Shown: piece after piece, positions 1 to 8,570 of the stretch
Position numbering within the stretch: the stretch's first letter is position 1
Layout: each line of letters opens with the position of its first letter
Source: Aliisedimentitalea scapharcae
GTDB lineage: Bacteria > Pseudomonadota > Alphaproteobacteria > Rhodobacterales > Rhodobacteraceae
Direction: 5' to 3'
Assembly (NCBI RefSeq): GCF_045277565.1
Contig: NZ_CP123584.1
Coordinates: 3,844,001 to 3,908,000 of the forward strand
Length of the DNA: 64,000 nucleotides
The notes under the pieces: model-generated
Database searches by the model: none
Seen by the model: the letters and a program-made list of their open reading frames with translations, nothing else
Told to the model about the DNA's origin: nothing
Program-made: the position numbers and the translations under genes

Positions 1-696
1 GTGTCCAGGATTGCCCATTCGGCAGGGGCGTTGCATTCATGCGATGCGACCTTTGCCTCGCCGCTTGGTATGAATTCCCAAGCTCTGGGGATTGATTTGG
101 TGATGCATTCGATCACCAAGTACATCGGGGGTCATGGCGATGCAGTTGGCGGTGCGGTGGCCGGGTCCGCCGAGCTGATTGCAAAGATGCGGTTGGAATC
201 AGCGATACACCATGGTGGTATCCTGTCCCCCTTTAACGCCTGGCTGATTGCCCGAGGGATGGCGACACTGCCGCTCAGGATGAAAGCCCACGCATCCGGC
301 GCTCAGGCCGTGGCCGAATTTCTGGAAACACATCCCAAAGTAACCCAGGTCATGTACCCAGGCTTGTCCTCGCATCCTCAGGCTGAACTGGCCCAGGCGC
401 AGATGTCAAACACCTCGGGCATGATCAGCTTTCAGGTTGGAAGTGCAGCCGTTGGCCGGGCCACTGCCCAGCGGATGATCGACGACCTGCAGGTGATCCA
501 CTATGCCGTATCATTGGGCCACCACCGGTCATTGGTGTTCTGGATGGAAACCGCAGGGCTGATGGAGACTTCCTTTCGTCTGGATCCAACCCAGGAGGAA
601 AGCTATCGGAGTTTTGCTGGAGATGGTATTTTCAGGCTGTCCATCGGTCTCGAAGATGCCGAAGACCTGATCGCTGATCTTGACCGTGTTCTTTGA
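1..696 (+). CDS. Cys/Met metabolism PLP-dependent lyase (methionine gamma-lyase / cystathionine gamma-lyase family), 5'-truncated by window edge
   Basis: The frame is open from the first base, so only the C-terminal 231 residues, roughly 60% of a normal ~390-residue enzyme, are present. The segment SITKYIGGHGD contains the PLP-binding lysine of the trans-sulfuration family, preceded by CDATFASP, which is typical of the cofactor-binding core. Members cleave or form C-S bonds of methionine, cystathionine or O-acyl-homoserine in the cytoplasm. The HGDAVGG signature after the lysine fits methionine gamma-lyase or cystathionine lyase, but substrate cannot be fixed without the N-terminal half. The first in-frame GTG at base 1 is a window artefact rather than a believable start. 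An inverted repeat follows the stop codon. No same-strand partner is visible downstream. Confidence 0.88.
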   Translation: MSRIAHSAGALHSCDATFASPLGMNSQALGIDLVMHSITKYIGGHGDAVGGAVAGSAELIAKMRLESAIHHGGILSPFNAWLIARGMATLPLRMKAHASGAQAVAEFLETHPKVTQVMYPGLSSHPQAELAQAQMSNTSGMISFQVGSAAVGRATAQRMIDDLQVIHYAVSLGHHRSLVFWMETAGLMETSFRLDPTQEESYRSFAGDGIFRLSIGLEDAEDLIADLDRVL

Positions 697-708
697 GAAC
701 CCAGCGTA

Positions 709-730
709 GGGTGCGTGCTTGCACGCACCG
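709..730. repeat. Perfect 9-bp inverted repeat with TT loop downstream of the PLP lyase
   Basis: GGTGCGTGC (710-718), TT, GCACGCACC (721-729) form a perfect hairpin 13 bases after the lyase stop. There is no T-tract on either strand, so it is at best a weak or Rho-assisted terminator. It could equally be a dispersed palindromic repeat. Confidence 0.6.
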
Positions 731-843
731 ATCAGACGATGGGCTCCCGCCCCCGGTCAGGCATCAAAGATGCCTTTCCCGGCGTTGGGCCACGCCGCGC
801 GCCATCGGCGCGCGGTGCCAGTTCCGCCGTCAGCGCCCTCTTC

Positions 844-1884
844 TCAACCGTTGCCACATACAGGGCAGTCCGCGCGCGGGGCCAGGCGGATCTTGCGGGT
901 TTCTCCATACAGTCCGTCATAAATCAGCATCTCGGCCCTCAGCACCGCTCCTGCCCCTGTGATCTGCTTGATCGTCTCGACGGCCATCATCGACCCTATC
1001 ACTCCGGGCAATGGACCGATCACGCCTGCCTCGGAACAGGATGGTGCCAAACCGGGTGCCGGTGCTTCTGGGAAGATACATTGATAGCAGGGGCCGCCCG
1101 CGCCGGGATGGAACACTGACAATTGCCCTTCCCACTGCGACAAAGCGCCTGATATCAATGGCTTACCTAAATTCACCGCTATCCTGTTCGCCAAGTATCG
1201 GGTTTCGAAATTATCCGTCCCGTCCAGAATCACATCATATTCCGCAAACAGCTCTGCCGCGATCTCTTCGTTCAAACGCCGGTGATAGGGTTTGACCTCC
1301 ACATTCGGATTTTGCGCTTCCATGGCAGCTTTCGCCGAAAACACTTTTGGTACGCCGATGTCAGCATCGCGATGAATAACCTGCCGTTGCAGGTTGGCGT
1401 TTTCCACCTCATCGTCGTCAATGACCCCGATGGTACCGACCCCGGCCGCAGCCAGATACTGCAAGGCTGGCGCGCCCAAACCACCTGCTCCGATCACCAA
1501 GACGCGCGCCTGTTTCAGCTTTTTCTGTCCCGGTCCACCGATTTCGCGCAGCACGATGTGGCGGGCATAACGATTGAGCTCTGTTTCCGAAAAGGTGCCT
1601 GTTTTTTGTGTCACGGTCTGTTCCTTTGGCTGTGCCCGGGCCCTCAGCGCAGCAACCAGCCGCGCGTATCCGCCGGCCACAATGCCACAGCCCCCCAAGA
1701 TCAGCCAGAGCGCTGCCGATCCCCCGGTGGCCTGACGCAAACCGCTTTCGGGCGGCAAAACCAGATGGATAGACACAACTGCAAAAAACAGCACGATCAA
1801 CAGCAACACGCGCACAACCCGGCCAAAACCGGCAAAGGCTCCACCCCACCAGATCAGCGCAGCAGTCCCCAAAACCAGTATCAT
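844..1884 (-). CDS. moeB: HesA/MoeB/ThiF family adenylyltransferase with an N-terminal membrane segment
   Basis: The 346-residue product has hydrophobic stretches at about residues 3-40 and 55-75, then a full MoeB-type E1-like domain from about residue 97. It shows the nucleotide loop GAGGLG, DGTDNFETRYLANR with the catalytic Asp region, PSCSEAGV, and two zinc CxxC pairs (CYQC and a C-terminal CPVC). Enzymes of this type adenylate the C-terminal glycine of MoaD- or ThiS-like sulfur carriers for molybdopterin or thiamine synthesis. A molybdenum enzyme (SoeA) is encoded in this window, which is compatible with a MoeB role but does not prove it. MoeB proteins are usually soluble and about 250 residues, so the membrane-type N-terminus of about 95 residues is notable. 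There is no rhodanese domain at the C-terminus. Confidence 0.9.
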   Translation of the reverse strand: MILVLGTAALIWWGGAFAGFGRVVRVLLLIVLFFAVVSIHLVLPPESGLRQATGGSAALWLILGGCGIVAGGYARLVAALRARAQPKEQTVTQKTGTFSETELNRYARHIVLREIGGPGQKKLKQARVLVIGAGGLGAPALQYLAAAGVGTIGVIDDDEVENANLQRQVIHRDADIGVPKVFSAKAAMEAQNPNVEVKPYHRRLNEEIAAELFAEYDVILDGTDNFETRYLANRIAVNLGKPLISGALSQWEGQLSVFHPGAGGPCYQCIFPEAPAPGLAPSCSEAGVIGPLPGVIGSMMAVETIKQITGAGAVLRAEMLIYDGLYGETRKIRLAPRADCPVCGNG

Positions 1885-2114
1885 CGACGTCCTCCAGCCA
1901 AGCCGAAACCAGCCGCGATGTGCTCGGCACCCCCCGATATATCAGCCGCGTCGAACGGGGCCTGTCCGGCAGGGGACGCAATCAGCCCCGCACACCCATC
2001 TCCCTGTGCGATCCCACAGGTCTCGTGTTTGGCATTCGGTTCGATCCGCCCAGAACGAGCTGTATTACATGGCGACACCAGGAGATCTGCCGTGCGACTG
2101 ATGGGGTAATCCAC
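1881..2114 (-). CDS. Possible small hypothetical protein coupled to moeB
   Basis: This open frame of 77 codons starts at GTG and overlaps the moeB start by ATGA, the arrangement seen repeatedly for real gene pairs in this window. I recognise no family, no signal peptide and no membrane segment. No convincing ribosome-binding site precedes the GTG and the third-position GC bias is weak. It may be a chance open frame in the moeB leader. Confidence 0.25.
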   Translation of the reverse strand: MDYPISRTADLLVSPCNTARSGRIEPNAKHETCGIAQGDGCAGLIASPAGQAPFDAADISGGAEHIAAGFGLAGGRR

Positions 2115-2511
2115 GTGGTTGCGCCTTTTCTGTCTGTTTCACTCCTGCACGACACGACTGTGCCCAATGCTGTCTAAACGGTCTGCTCCGTATCTAGAAG
2201 AGAACACATGGTATGCAACGTGCAAATATGGAGCCATTTGGAAAGGGCCGTGTCCTGCCACAAAAAGAGCTCCGCCCGGCATCGCAGCCCATCGCTCTTG
2301 TCAAAGGATCACAGCCATCAATCCACACAAGCAAGCAAGCTTTGAGCCTGCACGAACCGGATCTCCCTGTTGGTGCCCAACCTCGCTATTCGGGTCTTGT
2401 CTTTGTGGGCACCCGACGGCAGGCTTCTATCACCCTCAGCGCAAGGCAGGACATGTCCGGACCCGACGTACAACTTGGCCGCGCTATCGTGGCAGCAGCA
2501 AAGGCAATGCA
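1885..2511. other. 627-bp divergent spacer between moeB and the exonuclease gene
   Basis: Apart from the doubtful 77-codon frame next to moeB, I see no convincing gene, tRNA or repeat here. The upstream open extension of the exonuclease frame (2119-2511) has a Cys/Arg/Pro-rich, protein-unlike translation. The stretch presumably carries the promoters for the two divergent genes. Confidence 0.5.
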
Positions 2512-3096
2512 ATGACCACCCCGATTCCTGACGGCGACTTTCGGTTCATCGCGCTGGACGTGGAAACCTCATGTGCGGACAGTGCCAGCATTTGTCAGAT
2601 CGGGCTGGCCTGCGTCGGAACGCTCGGGTCCATCCAGAGCTATACGACCCTGGTCGACCCACAGCTGCCCTTTGCTCCGTTCAATGTCGAACTGCACGGA
2701 ATCGGCGCAGACACGGTGTGCGGGGCACCGACCTTTACCCAGATCTGGCCGCAGCTGTTGCCGCTCCTGACCCGTCATCCACTGGTTCAACACAGCCGAT
2801 TTGACGAAAAGGCAATCGCGGCGGCCTGCAAGATGCACGGGCTGGCCAGCCCCCGCCTTCAGTGGAGCAACAGTGTGACAATTGCGCGAAAGGCCTGGCC
2901 CGAGCTCAAGGGCAGCGGTGGTCACGGGTTGGCCAACCTCAAAGAGGTTCTGGGTCTTGTGTTCAAACACCATGATGCCGGCGAAGATGCCCGCGCTGCG
3001 GCGCTGGTCACCCTGCAGGCCGAACAAAAAATGGGTCGGTCGTTTGCTGAAATCACCGGCCACCGGCATGGGTTTCAGCTGTCCTTTCAGTTTTGA
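2512..3096 (+). CDS. DEDDh 3'-5' exonuclease (RNase T / DnaQ-epsilon fold)
   Basis: The 194-residue protein shows the exonuclease motifs in order: DVET near residue 15 (DxE), HSRFDEKAI in the middle, and HHDAGEDARAAA near residue 165 supplying the late His and Asp. That makes it a stand-alone DEDDh exonuclease of the DnaQ-like superfamily, acting on DNA or RNA 3' ends with two metal ions. No polymerase, BRCT or GIY-YIG domain is attached. I chose the ATG at 2512 because the conserved domain begins at once and the upstream extension looks non-coding. The cellular substrate cannot be told from sequence. Confidence 0.85.
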   Translation: MTTPIPDGDFRFIALDVETSCADSASICQIGLACVGTLGSIQSYTTLVDPQLPFAPFNVELHGIGADTVCGAPTFTQIWPQLLPLLTRHPLVQHSRFDEKAIAAACKMHGLASPRLQWSNSVTIARKAWPELKGSGGHGLANLKEVLGLVFKHHDAGEDARAAALVTLQAEQKMGRSFAEITGHRHGFQLSFQF

Positions 3097-3298
3097 GACC
3101 TGAATTCCCGGCGGCGCTTCCCATCCGATTTCCAGCGGCATTGGGCGCAGGAAAGACCCGACCCCTTCCCCGCTCGAATAAACAGGCGGCTTGACTCATC
3201 TCAAGGCCCCCTTTGCTCGCTCCAGATATGACCGCTGCCAACGAAGACCTCCGTCAGGCTGCGGCCGACGCATAATCTGACCATTCGGAGCAACGACC

Positions 3299-5290
3299 AT
3301 GATCGTCGAATTTGGCCATTTTGCCCTGTGTGTGGCGTTGATCGCCGCCATCGTGCAATCGGTGATCCCCCTTTGGGGCGCACAACGGGGCAATACCGCA
3401 GCCATGCGGGTTGCCGACACTGCCGCCCAGATCCAATTTCTGGGCGTTGCCATTGCCTTTGGGGTTTTGACACACGCATTTGTGACGTCGGATTTCTCTG
3501 TCCTGACCACAGCGTTGAATTCCCATTCCGGCAAACCGATGCTGTACAAGATCACAGGCGTCTGGGCCAACCACGAAGGGTCGATGTTGCTGTGGGTGCT
3601 GATGCTGGCGCTGTTCGGTGTTCTTATTTCTGTCTTTGGGCGCATAATACCCGTGGCGATGCGCGCCACGGTTCTGGCGGTTCAGGCGATGATCGGTGTG
3701 GGGTTCTACGCGTTTATCCTGCTGACATCGAACCCGTTTGAACGCCTGCCTATGCCGCCGATGGATGGACAGGGGATGAATCCGTTGCTGCAGGATCCCG
3801 GCGTCGCTTTTCATCCGCCGCTTTTGTATCTGGGTTACGTTGGTTTCTCGACGGCCTTTTCCTTTGCCGTAGCTGCGCTGATCACCGGCCGGGTCGATCC
3901 GGCCTGGGCCCGTTGGATGCGGCCCTGGGTGTTGCTGGCCTGGTCCGGGCTGACCGCTGGCATCGCTCTGGGGTCCTGGTGGGCCTACTATGAACTCGGC
4001 TGGGGCGGGTTCTGGTTTTGGGACCCGGTCGAAAACGCATCCTTCATGCCGTGGCTGATCGGAACTGCTCTGTTGCATTCCGCCATCGTGGTGGAAAAGC
4101 GAAATGCCCTGCTGAAATGGACCATCTTGTTGGCCATCCTGACGTTTTCGCTGTCGTTGATCGGCACGTTCCTAGTGCGCTCGGGCATTTTGACCTCGGT
4201 CCACGCTTTTGCCACTGACCCCGAACGCGGTGTGTTCATCCTGTTGCTGCTGGCCATTGCCATCGGCGGCGCGCTCAGTCTGTTTGCCTGGCGCGCACCC
4301 GCGATGGAAGATGGCGGTGTCTTTGCCATCTGGTCGCGTGAAACCGGCCTGCTGGTCAACAATCTGCTTCTGTCGGCGGGCTGTGGCATCGTCTTTGTGG
4401 GGACCATGTACCCCCTGGTGCTGGAAGTGGTGACCGGCGACAAGATTTCGGTCGGGGCTCCCTATTTCAATCAGGCATTCCTGCCGGTGTTCGGTGCCGT
4501 GATGCTGGGTGCAGGAATTGGGCCATTTCTGTCATGGAAACGGGCGCGAAAGCACGATGTTTTCCGTCGCGTTGCCATGACCACTGTCCTTTCGGCCGCT
4601 CTGACGGGTCTATTGGCCGTCGTTCTCCGTCTGTTGGACCCTGCAGGCCTGTTCGGTGCCTTTGTGGCGTTGTGGCTGGCTATTGCGACCTGTCAGGACC
4701 TCCTGCATCGTTCCGGCTTTCCCGGCGTGCCGCTCGGCATTCTGTTGCGCCGAATGGTTGGATTGCCCCGTTCGGCCTGGGGAATGTACCTGGGGCATCT
4801 GGGGCTTGCCATAGCGGCAGCCGGTGTTGTTGCGGTGTCTGTGTGGAAGGTTGAAGTCATCCAATCGGTAGAACCCGGCGTGCCCATGCCTGTCGGAGCC
4901 TATGAATTCACCCTCCAAGGGGTCTCGGAAACCCTGGGACCGAATTATGAGGCACTCACGGCCACGATTATCGTCACCCAAGACGGTGCCCCTGTCACCA
5001 CTTTGCACCCGGAACGGCGCTGGTATCCGATTGAACAAAAGCCATCGACCGAAGCGGGAATTGTGACGCTTTGGCACGGTGACCTCTATGGTGTGCTGGG
5101 GGATCCCGACGGTCAGGGCGGTTGGGTCACACGGTACTATTATAATCCAGGGGTACCTTGGATGTGGTTGGGCGCTCTGCTGATCACCTTTGCCGCACTT
5201 GTGTCCCTGACCGACCGGCGGCTGCGTATCGGAGCTCCATCCGGCAAACGCAACCGGCCCGCCCCCCCTGCTGTGCAACCTGCCGAATGA
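3299..5290 (+). CDS. ccmF: Cytochrome c-type biogenesis protein CcmF (haem lyase subunit)
   Basis: This 663-residue polytopic inner-membrane protein carries the tryptophan-rich WWD haem-handling domain (WWAYYELGWGGFWFWDP, residues 227-242) and conserved histidine contexts such as FHPP (residue 172). CcmF receives haem from holo-CcmE and, with CcmH and CcmI, attaches it to CxxCH motifs of apocytochrome c in the periplasm. The length matches the family. The start lies at the head of the first membrane helix. The gene overlaps or nearly abuts ccmH, and ccmH overlaps ccmI, forming one operon. The other maturation genes (ccmABCD, ccmE, ccmG) are not in the window, so the system is split in this genome. 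Confidence 0.97.
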   Translation: MIVEFGHFALCVALIAAIVQSVIPLWGAQRGNTAAMRVADTAAQIQFLGVAIAFGVLTHAFVTSDFSVLTTALNSHSGKPMLYKITGVWANHEGSMLLWVLMLALFGVLISVFGRIIPVAMRATVLAVQAMIGVGFYAFILLTSNPFERLPMPPMDGQGMNPLLQDPGVAFHPPLLYLGYVGFSTAFSFAVAALITGRVDPAWARWMRPWVLLAWSGLTAGIALGSWWAYYELGWGGFWFWDPVENASFMPWLIGTALLHSAIVVEKRNALLKWTILLAILTFSLSLIGTFLVRSGILTSVHAFATDPERGVFILLLLAIAIGGALSLFAWRAPAMEDGGVFAIWSRETGLLVNNLLLSAGCGIVFVGTMYPLVLEVVTGDKISVGAPYFNQAFLPVFGAVMLGAGIGPFLSWKRARKHDVFRRVAMTTVLSAALTGLLAVVLRLLDPAGLFGAFVALWLAIATCQDLLHRSGFPGVPLGILLRRMVGLPRSAWGMYLGHLGLAIAAAGVVAVSVWKVEVIQSVEPGVPMPVGAYEFTLQGVSETLGPNYEALTATIIVTQDGAPVTTLHPERRWYPIEQKPSTEAGIVTLWHGDLYGVLGDPDGQGGWVTRYYYNPGVPWMWLGALLITFAALVSLTDRRLRIGAPSGKRNRPAPPAVQPAE

Positions 5291-5298
5291 GGCCCGCA

Positions 5299-5766
5299 AT
5301 GACCCGCTTTCTGACCTTCATTGCCCTGATACTGTCCCTCGCCACCGGCGCGCTGGCGCTGGATTCCGAGGAGATGTTCACCGACCCCGCACAAGAGGCC
5401 CGCGCCCGAGATATCGGTCGCCAGCTGCGGTGTCTGAAATGCCGGAACCAATCAATTTTTGACTCCAATGCCGGCCTGGCGCGGGACCTGCGCGTCGTGG
5501 TGCGCGAACGGATGGATGCAGGGGACAGTGATCAACAGGTGCTGGATTACGTTCACGAACGCTTTGGCGACTTTGTGCTGCTGAATCCTCCGGTCTCGCC
5601 CAAAACATACGCGCTGTGGGCCGCGCCGGTGCTGTTGGTGCTGATGTCCATCGCAGGGGCTGCTGTCTACCTGCGCCAGCGCCCGACACTGCGAACCTCT
5701 AGCGGGGCCTTGTCTGACGCAGACCGCGCCGAAGCCCGCAAGCTGTTGAAGGGGGATCAGGAATGA
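5299..5766 (+). CDS. ccmH: Cytochrome c-type biogenesis protein CcmH
   Basis: The 155-residue periplasmic thiol-redox protein has an N-terminal signal or anchor (about 1-21), the LRCLKCRNQSI motif with the redox pair C45/C48, and a second membrane helix near residues 108-128. CcmH keeps the apocytochrome CxxCH thiols reduced for haem ligation by CcmF. I prefer the ATG at 5299, which has GAGG at 5289-5292 with ideal spacing. An upstream in-frame ATG at 5287 overlaps the ccmF stop codon as ATGA and is the alternative. The gene overlaps ccmI by ATGA at 5763-5766. Confidence 0.95.
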   Translation: MTRFLTFIALILSLATGALALDSEEMFTDPAQEARARDIGRQLRCLKCRNQSIFDSNAGLARDLRVVVRERMDAGDSDQQVLDYVHERFGDFVLLNPPVSPKTYALWAAPVLLVLMSIAGAAVYLRQRPTLRTSSGALSDADRAEARKLLKGDQE

Positions 5767-7172
5767 TGTTCTGGATCGTCATTACCACGACTGCCATCGC
5801 CGCCGGGTTTTGGATCGCGTGGCCATTTCTGCGCGCCAAGCCGGGCGAACTGTCTGGCGTAGACGGCGCGCTGTCGATCTATCGGGATCAGATGAAAGAA
5901 GTCGATCGAGATCGTGCCTCCGGCTTGATCAGCGCCACTGAGGCCGAAGCCGCAACATTGGAAATCGAACGCCGGGCGCTGCATGTGTCACGACAGAATG
6001 AACGAGCTCTGGTTGCGTCACGCGGCGCACCTATGGCAACGCTGGGCCTGACCGCCGTCACAGCGATTTTGGGCTTGGCGCTGTATGCCGGATTGGGCGC
6101 GCCCGGCGCCCCCGACCAGCCATTGGCGGCGCGGGCCGACGACATCCTGCACCAAAAAGCCGAAGCGGGCGACCTGCGCAGCAGCATTCAATTATTGGCG
6201 CAAAAGGCCGAACAGGATCCTGAGAATCTGGACGCCTGGGTTCTGTTGGCACAGTCCTATGCTGTGATCGGGGAATACGCCAAATCGCGCGACGCCTATG
6301 GCAAAGCTGCCAGCCTCGCCACTGATCAACCCGAAATCCAATCGGCCTATGCCGAAGCCATCGTATCTGCCAACAACGACGTGGTTTCCGCCGAGGCCAG
6401 GGAGCTGTTTTTGCAACTGGCCCAGGATTTCAACGACCCACGGGCCCATTATTATCTGTCTTTGGCCAAGGCCCAGGCACAGGATTATCAGGGCGCATTG
6501 GTTGGCTGGGTCACCTTGCTCGACTCCTCTGATCCATCTGCACCCTGGGTGCCTTTGGTCCGTCGCGACATCGTTGATGTGGCCCGGACCATCGGGGCGG
6601 ATCTGCGTCAGATCCTGCCCGATGCAACCCCTGCCGAAATCAAAGCCGCCCAAAACAATGTGGCGTCCGGACCGGCTCTGAGTTCTGCGGCGGATATCGC
6701 CAATCTCGCGAACCGTCTTGCCAAAACCCCCAGGGATTTCAAAGGCTGGATCGAACTCGCCCGCCTGTATGTCGACAGCAATGATCCGGATGCGGCCCGG
6801 GACGCGTTGAACACCGCACGGGTGGAATATGCCAATGCCCCGTTCGTCAGCCGCAAGATTGACGAGGCTGAGCAAGCCTTGGGTCTTGCGCTTAACAAGG
6901 GGCCGGACGCAGCCGCAGTGGCTGCGATGTCAGAGTTGAGCCAGGGTGAACGTGATCAGATGATCGACGATATGGTCGCAGGGCTGGCCGACCGCTTGCA
7001 GGATGATCCCATGGATCTGGACGGTTGGGTCATGCTGGTGCGCTCCTATGCGACATTGGGTCGGGATGAACAGGCAAAACAGGCGTATAAAACCGCATTG
7101 ACTGTTTTCGAAACTGACACGGTTTCCCTGGCCACATTGAAAGAGGCTGCCGGACAGTTGGTCCAGCGCTGA
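5763..7172 (+). CDS. ccmI: Cytochrome c-type biogenesis protein CcmI (TPR apocytochrome chaperone)
   Basis: The 469-residue protein begins with a membrane helix (about 3-20), a short cytoplasmic region, a second helix (about 92-112), and a long periplasmic part with several tetratricopeptide-like repeats, for example around PENLDAWVLLAQSYAVIGEY and DPMDLDGWVMLVRSYATLGR. CcmI binds the C-terminal helix of apocytochromes c and hands them to CcmF/CcmH. It is translationally coupled to ccmH (ATGA) and ends the ccmFHI operon. A GC-rich hairpin follows. Confidence 0.94.
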   Translation: MMFWIVITTTAIAAGFWIAWPFLRAKPGELSGVDGALSIYRDQMKEVDRDRASGLISATEAEAATLEIERRALHVSRQNERALVASRGAPMATLGLTAVTAILGLALYAGLGAPGAPDQPLAARADDILHQKAEAGDLRSSIQLLAQKAEQDPENLDAWVLLAQSYAVIGEYAKSRDAYGKAASLATDQPEIQSAYAEAIVSANNDVVSAEARELFLQLAQDFNDPRAHYYLSLAKAQAQDYQGALVGWVTLLDSSDPSAPWVPLVRRDIVDVARTIGADLRQILPDATPAEIKAAQNNVASGPALSSAADIANLANRLAKTPRDFKGWIELARLYVDSNDPDAARDALNTARVEYANAPFVSRKIDEAEQALGLALNKGPDAAAVAAMSELSQGERDQMIDDMVAGLADRLQDDPMDLDGWVMLVRSYATLGRDEQAKQAYKTALTVFETDTVSLATLKEAAGQLVQR

Positions 7173-7250
7173 ATACGCAATCGGGGCCCGACACGTATCG
7201 AAGGTCAAATGTCATGCGCTTTGGCCGATCATGGGGCCAGGCGAAACGTA

Positions 7251-7285
7251 AACAGGCCGGGGAAACCCCGGCCTGTTGTCATTTT
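7251..7285 (+). terminator. Intrinsic-type terminator between convergent ccmI and tauC
   Basis: AACAGGCCGGGG (7251-7262), AAA, CCCCGGCCTGTT (7266-7277) is a perfect 12-bp stem, followed by a T-rich GTCATTTTTA on the plus strand. It is well placed to end ccmI transcripts and probably also blocks read-through from tauC. Confidence 0.8.
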
Positions 7286-7301
7286 TATGGTATAGCGACT
7301 G

Positions 7302-8570
7302 TTACGCTTTGCCTTTCCACGGCACCATGAGACGCTCCATCCAGCGCATCAGCATATCGATGCCGAACCCGATGACACCAATCAGGATTATCCCCATGAT
7401 GACGATATCGGTGTTCTGGAACTTGGAAGCGACCATGATCATCATGCCGGCCCCCTTTTCGGCGGCCACCAGTTCAGCAGCCACAACTGTCCCCCAACAA
7501 ACGCCCATGGCGACGCGGGCTCCGGTAAAGATTTCCGGCAGCGAGTTTGGCATGATCACATAGCGCATGATCTGCACTTTGCTGGCACCCAGGCTATAGG
7601 CCGCGTGGACCTTGGAAATATTCACGCCGGACACACCCGAACGGGCAGCAATCGCCATGATCCACAATGCGGCCAGGAACAACAGGATGATCTTGCCCGC
7701 TTCACCGATCCCGGCCCAGATGATGACCAGCGGGATCAACGCAAGCGGTGGCACCGGGCGCATGAATTCGACGATCGGGTCGAACCATCCACGGAACCAA
7801 TTGGACAACCCCATGGCATATCCCAATGGGATACCGACCAAAGCCCCCAGAACGAAACCCATCACAACGCGCATCAACGAAAAGCCGAGATGTTCCAGAA
7901 GGGTGGTATCGCGGAAACCCTCGGAGGCAATTTCAGCCAGCCGGACGGCCACGTCTTCGGGGGCCGGCAACCAGATCGGCTCCATTTGCCAGCCTTTGTT
8001 CGGTTCAAAGTTCAATGTCCCCTTGGGCGACATTCCAACCCGTCCAAAATCGGTTTCGACCGACCCACCCGGTGCAATTGGCGTTCCGTTGACAGCGACG
8101 ACTTTTGCGCCTTCGCTGCGGCCAATTTCGTCATTCTTGTCGACCCGGATCAAACCACTGCGCCACATTCCAATGGTGGCACTGTCGTTCTTGGCCCAGC
8201 CGTCACCGGGGTCGACTTCGGGTTTGTCCACCTGCTGATCGACGGGATGCACCAACACCGTCACCGTGGCGGTGTCGCGGTCACCATTTTCTGCCTGCGC
8301 GGTATATTCAAAGGACGCTTCGCCCTCGAACGGTCCCGGAGCATGCAAAAAGCCAGGCAGCAGGGTCGAGCCGGTAAAGATCCCCCACATGACAAAGATG
8401 GTCACGACCGAAATCACGCTGGCCACCCGGTCAGAGACAACCGCGCTTTCATCACCAAAGGTCACGGTCTTGAGCGACGTGTAGTCGTGTTTGGCGGTGC
8501 GATGCACCAGGAACTTCACAATATAGAACGCACCGATAAAAATCGCAGCATAAAGGAGAAACGGTATCAT
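7302..8570 (-). CDS. tauC: Taurine ABC transporter permease TauC, with a large extracytoplasmic insertion
   Basis: The C-terminal half (about 200-422) is a standard TauC/SsuC permease with five helices and the EAA-type coupling loop (AAYSLGASKVQIMRYVIMP, 323-341) that contacts the ATPase. The N-terminal half is unusual. A first helix (about 2-22) and a second one (about 48-72) precede a hydrophilic segment of about 120 residues (75-196) before the usual LPAPEDV start of the permease core. TauC proteins are normally about 275 residues, against 422 here. The gene overlaps tauB by ATGA (8567-8570) and ends the tauABC operon. Its position beside tpa supports taurine as substrate; other sulfonates are possible. 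Confidence 0.9.
   Translation of the reverse strand: MIPFLLYAAIFIGAFYIVKFLVHRTAKHDYTSLKTVTFGDESAVVSDRVASVISVVTIFVMWGIFTGSTLLPGFLHAPGPFEGEASFEYTAQAENGDRDTATVTVLVHPVDQQVDKPEVDPGDGWAKNDSATIGMWRSGLIRVDKNDEIGRSEGAKVVAVNGTPIAPGGSVETDFGRVGMSPKGTLNFEPNKGWQMEPIWLPAPEDVAVRLAEIASEGFRDTTLLEHLGFSLMRVVMGFVLGALVGIPLGYAMGLSNWFRGWFDPIVEFMRPVPPLALIPLVIIWAGIGEAGKIILLFLAALWIMAIAARSGVSGVNISKVHAAYSLGASKVQIMRYVIMPNSLPEIFTGARVAMGVCWGTVVAAELVAAEKGAGMMIMVASKFQNTDIVIMGIILIGVIGFGIDMLMRWMERLMVPWKGKA

Noticed and set aside
2119..2511. N-terminal 131-codon extension of the exonuclease frame
   Set aside because: Composition is Cys/Arg/Pro-rich with no domain; the conserved exonuclease fold begins right at the ATG at 2512.
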